A stretch of DNA of 28,496 nucleotides, taken from the NCBI GenBank assembly GCA_946482545.1, contig CAMLRX010000058.1:1-28496 (forward strand), in the 5' to 3' direction. Position 1 is the first letter of the stretch. The number at the start of each line of letters is the position of its first letter. The notes beneath the pieces were generated by a model. The model did no database searches, was not told the DNA's origin, and was given only the letters and a program-made list of their open reading frames with translations. The position numbers and the translations under genes are program-made. The stretch is from an uncultured Flavihumibacter sp. GTDB lineage: Bacteria > Bacteroidota > Bacteroidia > Chitinophagales > Chitinophagaceae. Below, one piece after another: positions 10,001 to 15,999 of the stretch.

Positions 10001-10192
10001 CTGATTTATAAGCTTGCTGATAAGCCCGTAACTATCGACCTGTCCGGGTTTCATGGAAAATATACAATGCAGTGGATCGATACCGGTACGCAAAATGTAG
10101 TGGAGACCATAAAACTGGATGGTGGGAAGAAATACAATTTGAAAACGGATAAAAAGGCCGCGCTCCTCCTGGTCAAAAAGGAAAACAAATGA
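7019..10192 (+). CDS. Two-domain secreted protein: pectate-lyase-like beta-helix fused to DUF6298-like barrel domain
   Basis: A 1057-residue exported protein. The N-terminus is basic (MVYRKIRTRLKR) followed by a hydrophobic stretch ending LLSCATTFAQ; either lipoprotein cleavage before Cys38 or signal peptidase I cleavage near TFA|Q is possible. Residues about 75-510 look like a right-handed parallel beta-helix of the pectate_lyase_3 kind: DATQQIQQAIDD, GAVLLAPGTYKVGGGL, SGIVLRGSGMGENGTIL, then NCGIENIKL and ITIEDCIWEK coil repeats. After a linker, residues about 595-1057 form a second domain resembling DUF6298, which looks like a (beta/alpha)8 glycosidase barrel (IALDHNYGLWYERR, KVLFHQHYFQHNI, HFISAEYTGPLHFVEFW with Glu829 as a candidate catalytic residue) and a short beta-sandwich tail. 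DUF6298 is named from memory of the family, without a search. The activity is unknown; context suggests pectin side-chain degradation. The stop overlaps the next ATG by four bases. Confidence 0.8.
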   Translation: MYIPYMVYRKIRTRLKRNTTILFLTCPLSILAAILLSCATTFAQKPKPPEPLVSFRNGTLVHLKDSLGNRVPDFSYAGYMGGEMDVPFVNAVVKLGKIEGDATQQIQQAIDDVAKLKPGPDGFRGAVLLAPGTYKVGGGLKLSASGIVLRGSGMGENGTILVGAGHSRETLIEMMGEGNRKEDAAVAITDPYVPVNETKLTVKNNVFKKGDQVIVERPFTEKWIGILGTEHFGGGITSLGWKPMDRSIRWDRTITAVNGNTITLDAPITTALDSAYGGATVSKYNFEGRISNCGIENIKLVSEYDHNYPKDEDHRWIAISIDNAIDCWVRQVQCAYFASSAVSVLSEAKRITIEDCIWEKPVSEIGGWRRIAFFTEGQQTLFQRCFADSAIHAFATGYCAPGPNVFVQCEAMNALGFSGGINSWSAGTLMDVVNIDGNALSFKNLGQDKNGAGWATANSVFWNCSAARIDCYKPPTAQNWAFGSWSQFSGDGYWNESNNTIQPRSLYYQQLKERLSTGMDKRASLLPLETDATSSPSYEQAAALTALAKTKIITLKEWILKAHERNPISTDAASAKEVEKIKSNWAASAPDEAPLVMKNGMLVLRHRFAGGPRFHVQWWNGNLRNKAITQANPHITRFVPGKSGKGYTDRINEVINEMTREGVIALDHNYGLWYERRRDDHERIRRMDGDVWPPFYELPFARSGVGTAWDGLSKYDLTRYNHFYWDRLKAFATAAEKRAKVLFHQHYFQHNILEAGAHYADFPWRTANNINNTPFAEPVPYAGDKRIFLAEQFYDVSDPAYRELHRKYIRQCLSNFAGNKNVVHFISAEYTGPLHFVEFWLDVIAEWERETGAHPLIALSVTKDVQDAILSDQKRAAVVDIIDIRYWHYQSDGKLYAPEGGKQLAPRQHARVLKPKGSSNEQVYRAVSEYRQRFPQKAVLYSGDGYDRFGWGALMAGASLPAVKPFSEAGAWPFENMKPVNDEHWRLQGEDGSALIYKLADKPVTIDLSGFHGKYTMQWIDTGTQNVVETIKLDGGKKYNLKTDKKAALLLVKKENK

Positions 10193-11592
10193 AAAGAACG
10201 TATTTACTGAATTGGCTTCCGGTATTGTTGCTGAGCATTGGCTGCCATACAGCGGAAGTTAAAAAGGAAAAAGAATTAAGTAACCTCCGGGTGGGGGAAG
10301 GAAAAAGATATTTTGAAACTTCCGATGGCGCACCTTTCTTCTGGTTAGGAGACACCGGATGGCTGCTTTTTGTAAAACTCGACAGAGAAGCCGCGGCAGA
10401 CTACCTTGAAACGCGTAAACAACAAGGCTTTAATGTGATCCAGGTGATGGTGTTGCACGACCTGAAAAAAGCAGTAAATGTGTACGGTGATTCTGCCATT
10501 GTTGCAAGGGAGATCAATAAGCCACTCGTAACGGAAGGGAATGATCCCAAAGATTCAGTACAGTATGATTTCTGGGACCACGTAGAATATATGGTGGACC
10601 TGGCCGCTGAAAAAGGAATCTACATGGCGCTCGTACCGGTATGGGGTACCAATGTAAAAAACGGATGGGTATCACCGGAAAAAGGCCGGGCATATGCCGG
10701 TTTTTTAACGGAGCGTTTCGGGAAGAAAAAAAACATCATCTGGCTCAACGGTGGTGACATAAAAGGAAGTGACTCCCTTCAGGTATGGAACGTTATTGGT
10801 GAAACGTTGAAAGAAAAATCGCCCGGCCAGTTGGTCACGTTCCATCCGCGGGGGAGGACCACTTCTTCCCAATGGTTCCACAATGCACCCTGGCTCGATT
10901 TCAACATGAGCCAGTCAGGACACCGCCGGTACGACCAGGATACCAGTAAAGGAGACCTCCACTTCGGGGAGGACAACTGGCGGTACATCCGCAACGACCT
11001 CGCACTTGCACCCACCAAACCTACACTGGATGGTGAACCTTCTTACGAAGGAATTCCTCAGGGACTCCATGATACGACGCAACCATACTGGAATGAACAC
11101 GATCTCAGAAGATATGCCTGGTGGAGCGTGCTGGAAGGCGCCGCTGGCTTTACTTACGGACACAGCGCGGTGATGCAGTTCTTTCACAAAGGAGATGATG
11201 GAAGCGCCTATGGTGCGAAGGTATTCTGGAATGAAGCCATGAAAGCGCCCGGCGCAGAACAGATGCGGTACGTGAAAGAACTGATGCTTTCACGGTCTTT
11301 AAACGGATTTGCCTCCGGTGAAAAACTGGTACTGAACCAGGGCGAAAAATATGAACGGCTTGCAGCCGGAATGGGAAAGAACTACGCTTATGTGTACACA
11401 TACACCGGAAGGAATATGCGTATTAACGCCGAATTGTTCGAAGGAAAACAACTGAAAGCATCCTGGTTCGATCCCCGCAGTGGTGCGATAAAAACCATCG
11501 GCACTATTGAAAACAAGGGCGTTGATGAATTTGATCCGCCCGGAGAACCGGCTCCTGCCAACGATTGGGTACTTATTCTAGAAGCAGTATAA
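10189..11592 (+). CDS. GH140-like (DUF4038) apiosidase lipoprotein
   Basis: Resembles glycoside hydrolase family 140, whose founding enzyme BT1012 releases apiose-linked side chains from rhamnogalacturonan-II. The N-terminus MKRTYLLNWLPVLLLSIGC is a lipoprotein signal (Cys19). The catalytic domain starts at YFETSDGAPFFWLGDTGWLL (41-60), typical of DUF4038/GH140, with QGFNVIQVMVLH (79-90). Candidate catalytic acids are Asp190 in IIWLNGGD and Glu283 in LDGEPSYE, at positions close to those reported for BT1012. The last 90 or so residues (ASWFDPRSGAIKTIG, then NDWVLILE) match the putative collagen-binding C-terminal domain common in this family. It overlaps the upstream gene by ATGA, which suggests translational coupling, and the GH43 gene starts two bases after its stop. 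Family call is strong; exact substrate is inferred. Confidence 0.88.
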   Translation: MKRTYLLNWLPVLLLSIGCHTAEVKKEKELSNLRVGEGKRYFETSDGAPFFWLGDTGWLLFVKLDREAAADYLETRKQQGFNVIQVMVLHDLKKAVNVYGDSAIVAREINKPLVTEGNDPKDSVQYDFWDHVEYMVDLAAEKGIYMALVPVWGTNVKNGWVSPEKGRAYAGFLTERFGKKKNIIWLNGGDIKGSDSLQVWNVIGETLKEKSPGQLVTFHPRGRTTSSQWFHNAPWLDFNMSQSGHRRYDQDTSKGDLHFGEDNWRYIRNDLALAPTKPTLDGEPSYEGIPQGLHDTTQPYWNEHDLRRYAWWSVLEGAAGFTYGHSAVMQFFHKGDDGSAYGAKVFWNEAMKAPGAEQMRYVKELMLSRSLNGFASGEKLVLNQGEKYERLAAGMGKNYAYVYTYTGRNMRINAELFEGKQLKASWFDPRSGAIKTIGTIENKGVDEFDPPGEPAPANDWVLILEAV

Positions 11593-11593
11593 C

Positions 11594-12514
11594 ATGAGAT
11601 TTGCAGCCGCTATATTATTCCTGTTTGTTTTCTGCGCCTGTTCCACAGCGAAAAAAGGGTATGTGTTTACCTCTTTCAGAGAGCCGGCCAATGAAGGACT
11701 GCGCCTGCTCTTCAGTAAAGATGGCTATACTTGGAAGGATGCCGGAAAAATATTCCTTACCCCGCAGATAGGTTCACAGAAGATCATGCGGGATCCATCC
11801 ATTGTTCAAGGCTCCGATGGCACATTTCACCTGGTATGGACCACCGCGTGGCGCGGAGATCAGGGTTTCGGATATGCTTCTTCTAAAGATCTTATCAATT
11901 GGTCGCCACAGCAATTCATCCCTGTAATGAAGCATGAACCCTCCACTGTGAATGTTTGGGCACCGGAGCTTTTTTACGATAAGGCAGAAAAGAAGTTTTT
12001 AATCATCTGGGCCTCCACCATTCCGAACCGGTTTCCGAAAGGGGAAGAGGAAGAAGTGAACAACCACAGAATGTACATCACGGAAACAAAGGATTTTAAA
12101 ACTTTCACACCTACACGTCTTTTTTTGGATCCCGGATTCAGTGTAATTGATGCCATAATCGTAGAAAAAAACGCAAATGATTTTGTATTAGTGCTGAAAG
12201 ACAATACAAGGCCCAACCGTAACCTCAAAACTGCCACCGCAAAACATCCCGCCGGCCCATATTCTGCTGCATCAACCCCGTTCTCGGATAAATTAACGGA
12301 AGGCCCAACAGTAGTAAAAGTGAAAAATGACTGGTTAATCTACTTCGATTCCTATGGCGCAAAAAAGTATGAAGCGGTTCGCACAAAGGATTTCATTCAC
12401 TTCGAAAAAATCAACCACCTCATCAACCTGCCCGAGGGCCACAAACACGGTACCATTGTTCCCGTGGATAGAAAAACACTGAAAATGCTCACCGGAAAAA
12501 CACTGAAACAATGA
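11594..12514 (+). CDS. GH43-like five-bladed propeller glycosidase lipoprotein
   Basis: A compact 306-residue beta-propeller of glycoside hydrolase family 43, which contains alpha-L-arabinofuranosidases, beta-xylosidases and galactosidases. The N-terminus MRFAAAILFLFVFCACS looks like a lipoprotein signal (Cys16), though Phe at -3 is not ideal. The three expected acidic residues are visible: Asp67 in IMRDPSI (base), Asp186 in FSVIDAIIV (pKa modulator) and Glu236 in LTEGPTVV (acid). Other conserved pieces are YASSKDLINW (94-103), WAPELFYD (122-129) and a late His in GHKHGTIVP, as in many GH43 enzymes where His helps hold a metal ion. Cleaving arabinose from pectin side chains is the likely role but the specificity cannot be read. 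It overlaps the next predicted start by ATGA. Confidence 0.87.
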   Translation: MRFAAAILFLFVFCACSTAKKGYVFTSFREPANEGLRLLFSKDGYTWKDAGKIFLTPQIGSQKIMRDPSIVQGSDGTFHLVWTTAWRGDQGFGYASSKDLINWSPQQFIPVMKHEPSTVNVWAPELFYDKAEKKFLIIWASTIPNRFPKGEEEEVNNHRMYITETKDFKTFTPTRLFLDPGFSVIDAIIVEKNANDFVLVLKDNTRPNRNLKTATAKHPAGPYSAASTPFSDKLTEGPTVVKVKNDWLIYFDSYGAKKYEAVRTKDFIHFEKINHLINLPEGHKHGTIVPVDRKTLKMLTGKTLKQ

Positions 12515-14427
12515 CGCTTTCCACACCCATACAAATAAACTTACGCGCTCTAAAAAACATTCTCCGAACAATAGGGTCTCTGAAGAAACGCATCGTAGCC
12601 CCTCTCCCAAGGGAGAGGGGTTGGGGTGAGGCCTTCCTCCTCCTTATCACCCTCCAAACCTCCGCACAAGATACCGTTCATTATACCGGAAAAACCCTCT
12701 CCAACGTAGATTACCACCACGGACAACTTTCCCCGGCCATCGGTGTACATAACATTCAGGTCCTCCGCGCCAACCGCGAAAACCCCGAAACCGCAGATGG
12801 CTTCGGCTGGACCTACAACCACGCGCCCATGATCGCCTGGTGGAACAATACTTTTTTCCTCGAATATCTTTCAGATCCTGTTGGCGAACATGTTCCGCCC
12901 GGACAAACATGTTTGCTCACCTCAAAAGATGGCTACAACTGGACGAAGCCACAGGTCATATTTCCAATTTACAACGTACCGGATGGTTTCAAAAAGCCCG
13001 GAAGAGAAGGTGTTGCCAAAAACCTGAAGGCCGTAATGCACCAGCGGATGGGCTTCTATGTTGCTGCCAATAATAAACTCCTTGCCCTGGCTTACTATGC
13101 CATCGCGATGGATGAAAAAGATGATCCCAACGATGGGAACGGGATCGGAAGAGTGGTACGTGAAATATTGCCCGACGGTAGTTTCGGGCCAATATATTTC
13201 ATTCGCTTCAACCACCTGTTCAATGAAAAAAACACCACCTATCCCTTCTACAAAAAAAGCAAAGACAAAGCTTTTATTGCCGCATGCGATGAACTCCTCT
13301 CCAAACCATTGATGATGCAACATTGGAATGAAGAAGCAGATCGCGATGATCCACTGATACCGTTAAAAAAACAATATAAAGCGTTCTCTTTCTACACCCT
13401 GCCTGGTGGAAAAACGGTGGGCCTCTGGAAACATGCACTCACTTCCATCAGCAACGATGGCGGCAAAACATGGGACTATCCTCCATTCCGGGCTCCCGGA
13501 TTCGTAAACAGCAACGCGAAAATATGGGGACAAAAAACTTCAGATAACAGGTTTGCTACCGTGTACAACCCATCTGAATACCGCTGGCCGCTTGCCCTCT
13601 CAACAAGCAGCAATGGTATTGAATACCGAGATCTGTTGCTGGTGAACGGCGAAATTTCTCCCATGCGCTATGGGGGGAATTATAAATCTTATGGTCCGCA
13701 GTATGTCCGGGGTATCCTCGAAGGCAATGGTAGGCCACCGGATGGGAAACTCTGGGTCACTTACAGTATGAACAAGGAAGACATCTGGGTGGCGTCGGTA
13801 CCAGTCCCCATTACCGGTGAAAATACGACGCACCTCTCCGTGAATTTCTCCGGCAACAGGGAGAAAAAAACGCTGGACAGATGGAACCTGTACAGTCCGC
13901 TCTGGGCACCTGTGCTTCTGGAGAAAGATGCGCTTACCCTGAAAGACAAAGACCCCTACGATTACGCCAAGGCAGAAGTGGTGCTGCCTGCTTCCCCGAT
14001 TTTCGAAACGGAATTTGTGCTGGAACCCAAACAAAACGATCACGGGCATTTGGATATAGAATTGCTGGATGGAAAAGGAACAACAGCCTTCAGACTGAGT
14101 TTCACCAAAGATGGACTTATTACCGCAAAAGCAGGCGCGCGTTACCGGACCATTCAGAAATATGAATCCGCCACAAAATATACCATACGCCTGAAACTGA
14201 ATGCGGCCACACGCATGTGTACTGTAAATGTGAACGGCGTGGACAAAGGCCCGCACATCCTGTTCGCCCCCATACACGCGGTGGAGCGGATGAGTTTCAG
14301 AACCGGGGAAGTCCGCCGTTTCCCTCATCCGGATACACCTGCGGATAACGATGTGGATTTACCCGGAGCCGGAACGCCGGTAAAAGAAGCAGTTTTTCAT
14401 TTGTATAAGATTGAAACGAGAGGATAA
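12511..14427 (+). CDS. Asp-box (BNR/sialidase-fold) propeller protein with C-terminal ConA-like domain; repeat-built N-terminus
   Basis: Probable exported glycan-active enzyme of unknown specificity. Residues about 95-440 look like a sialidase-type beta-propeller with Asp-box-like segments TSKDGYNW (137-144) and SISNDGGKTW (312-321), plus YNHAPMIAWW and HVPPGQTCLLT. Residues about 460-636 look like a concanavalin/LamG-type beta-sandwich. The GH33 Phe-Arg-Ile-Pro motif is absent, so a true sialidase is unlikely. The N-terminus is odd: the only available ATG overlaps the GH43 stop, the first 30 residues look non-coding in composition, and residues 30-41 (APLPRERGWGEA) are encoded by a palindromic repeat that runs straight into a short hydrophobic core and cleavage site (FLLLITLQTSAQ). 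The body of the gene is secure; the start is uncertain, since no ATG, GTG or TTG occurs in frame closer to the hydrophobic core. Confidence 0.75.
   Translation: MTLSTPIQINLRALKNILRTIGSLKKRIVAPLPRERGWGEAFLLLITLQTSAQDTVHYTGKTLSNVDYHHGQLSPAIGVHNIQVLRANRENPETADGFGWTYNHAPMIAWWNNTFFLEYLSDPVGEHVPPGQTCLLTSKDGYNWTKPQVIFPIYNVPDGFKKPGREGVAKNLKAVMHQRMGFYVAANNKLLALAYYAIAMDEKDDPNDGNGIGRVVREILPDGSFGPIYFIRFNHLFNEKNTTYPFYKKSKDKAFIAACDELLSKPLMMQHWNEEADRDDPLIPLKKQYKAFSFYTLPGGKTVGLWKHALTSISNDGGKTWDYPPFRAPGFVNSNAKIWGQKTSDNRFATVYNPSEYRWPLALSTSSNGIEYRDLLLVNGEISPMRYGGNYKSYGPQYVRGILEGNGRPPDGKLWVTYSMNKEDIWVASVPVPITGENTTHLSVNFSGNREKKTLDRWNLYSPLWAPVLLEKDALTLKDKDPYDYAKAEVVLPASPIFETEFVLEPKQNDHGHLDIELLDGKGTTAFRLSFTKDGLITAKAGARYRTIQKYESATKYTIRLKLNAATRMCTVNVNGVDKGPHILFAPIHAVERMSFRTGEVRRFPHPDTPADNDVDLPGAGTPVKEAVFHLYKIETRG
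12598..12632. repeat. Dispersed-type palindromic repeat (REP-like) inside the start of a coding region
   Basis: CCCCTCTCCC (12599-12608), two A residues, then GGGAGAGGGG (12611-12620): a perfect 10-bp stem with a 2-base loop, followed by TTGGGGTGAGGC. Sequences of this form (CCTCTCC…GGAGAGG…TTGGGGTGAGG) are known as widely dispersed short repeats in many bacterial genomes, usually between genes. This is the only copy I noticed in the window. It lies in frame at the 5' end of the Asp-box propeller gene and may have been inserted there. Confidence 0.8.
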
Positions 14428-14429
14428 GC

Positions 14430-15983
14430 ATGAAAAGAAGCCATATATCTACCTGTGCCGTTATTGCTGTAGCATTGTTTGCCGGTTGTTCAACCACACG
14501 CAGCGTAAGTGCCCGAAAGCAATCCGTACTTCATTATAACGACTTTGCGCATTACGCACGTTACTTCAATAACATGGAGGATGAAAACATCGCGCAGGCT
14601 GTTCCAAATGCTGCGGCTTCCGAATGGATGCGGCAAAACATACCACTTTTTACCTGCCCCCAGCAAAATTTTGAGGAAATGTTTTATTTCCGCTGGTGGA
14701 GTTTCCGCAAGCACATTAAGGAAACGCCTGTTGGCTTTGCGTTTACTGAATTTCTGGTAGAAAGATCGTATGCTGATAAATACAACCTTATCGCATGCGC
14801 GATCGGGCACCACATCAATGAAGGGCGTTGGCTGCACAACCAGCAATACCTTAACGATTACCTGAAAGTATGGTACCGGGGAAACGAGGGCAAACCCATG
14901 AAAAAACTGCACGGTTTCAGCAGTTGGACCCCGGATGCGGTATATAACCGCTATCTCGTTAACGGCGATAAGCAGCATATCGTTGATTTTTACCCCGATC
15001 TTTCAGCAGATTTTCACCTATGGGAGCAGGAGAAAAAGCTACCTGATGGCCTTTACTGGCAATCGGATGTAAAAGACGGTATGGAGGAAACCATCAGTGG
15101 CGGCCGGCGTGAGAAAAATGCACGGCCTACCATCAACAGTTATATGTATGGAAACGCGGTTGCCTTATCGAAAATGGCCACACTGGCCGGAAAAGAAAAT
15201 GACGGTGATTTCTTCCGTAAAAAAGCGGATACGATCCGGCAATTGGTACTGAAAAACCTATGGCATCCTACCCAACAATTTTTTGAGGTCCGAAAAGAAA
15301 AGGGCGGTCTGGCCAATGTGAAAGAAGCCATCGGTTATATCCCCTGGTACTTTGGATTGCCAGGCAAAGGCTACGAACAGGCATGGCGCAATATTAAGGA
15401 TACCAGTTGCTTTGCCGCGCCTTTCGGGCTTACAACTGCAGACAGGTCGCACCCTGCCTTCCGCACCCATGGCTGTTGCAAATGCGAATGGGATGGACCG
15501 GTATGGCCCTTTGCCACTGCGCAAACCCTTACCGCTATGGCCAACCTGCTGAATGAGCAGGAACAGCAGGTGGTAGGGCGCGAAGATTATTTCATGCTGT
15601 TACAGCAGTATGTGGAATCGCAGTATTACCGGGGACGCCCATACATTGGAGAATACCTCGATGAAAGAACGGGCTACTGGCTCAAGGGAGACCAGGAAAG
15701 AAGCCGTTACTACAACCATTCCACGTTTAACGACCTGCTCATCACCGGACTGGTTGGACTTCGTCCACGCGCCGACGATGTGGTGGAACTCAACCCATTG
15801 GTCCCCCCAGGCAAATGGGATTGGTTCTGCCTGGACAATATCCTCTACCACGGAAAAACACTGACAATCATCTGGGATAAAAACGGAGAAAAATTTGGGA
15901 AAGGACCGGGACTAAGTATCTGGGTGAACGGTGTGAAGAAAGGGGAAAGAACTGAACTTGGACCGTTGAAAGCAACCATGTAA
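14430..15983 (+). CDS. MGH1-like (alpha/alpha)6-barrel glycosidase lipoprotein
   Basis: A 517-residue lipoprotein (MKRSHISTCAVIAVALFAGC, Cys20) resembling the mannosylglycerate-hydrolase-like / GH63-type (alpha/alpha)6 barrels. Supporting motifs are the aromatic YFRWWSFRKHI (86-96), QSDVKDGMEETISGGRR (211-227) with Asp216 as a plausible catalytic acid, RPTINSYMYGNA (232-243), CEWDGPVWPFATAQTL (352-367; compare the W-x-GP-x-WP motif of GH63 relatives) and YYNHSTFNDLLITGLVGLRP. A short beta-domain closes the C-terminus. It starts two bases after the previous stop and sits 16 bases before the GH2 gene. Catalytic specificity is not recognisable; a glycosidase acting on pectin side chains is inferred from context. 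Cys349, Cys350 and Cys352 sit together just before the WDGPVWP motif. Confidence 0.78.
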   Translation: MKRSHISTCAVIAVALFAGCSTTRSVSARKQSVLHYNDFAHYARYFNNMEDENIAQAVPNAAASEWMRQNIPLFTCPQQNFEEMFYFRWWSFRKHIKETPVGFAFTEFLVERSYADKYNLIACAIGHHINEGRWLHNQQYLNDYLKVWYRGNEGKPMKKLHGFSSWTPDAVYNRYLVNGDKQHIVDFYPDLSADFHLWEQEKKLPDGLYWQSDVKDGMEETISGGRREKNARPTINSYMYGNAVALSKMATLAGKENDGDFFRKKADTIRQLVLKNLWHPTQQFFEVRKEKGGLANVKEAIGYIPWYFGLPGKGYEQAWRNIKDTSCFAAPFGLTTADRSHPAFRTHGCCKCEWDGPVWPFATAQTLTAMANLLNEQEQQVVGREDYFMLLQQYVESQYYRGRPYIGEYLDERTGYWLKGDQERSRYYNHSTFNDLLITGLVGLRPRADDVVELNPLVPPGKWDWFCLDNILYHGKTLTIIWDKNGEKFGKGPGLSIWVNGVKKGERTELGPLKATM

Positions 15984-15999
15984 AGAAAGGGATCTAAAA

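Noticed and set aside
12598..12632. Transcription terminator
   Set aside because: The stem is strong, but it is followed by TTGGGGTGAGG instead of a T-tract and lies inside an open frame; its form fits a dispersed repeat better.
13600..14328. Minus-strand open frame of 242 codons opposite the Asp-box propeller gene
   Set aside because: Antisense shadow; the + strand frame has domain-level support.
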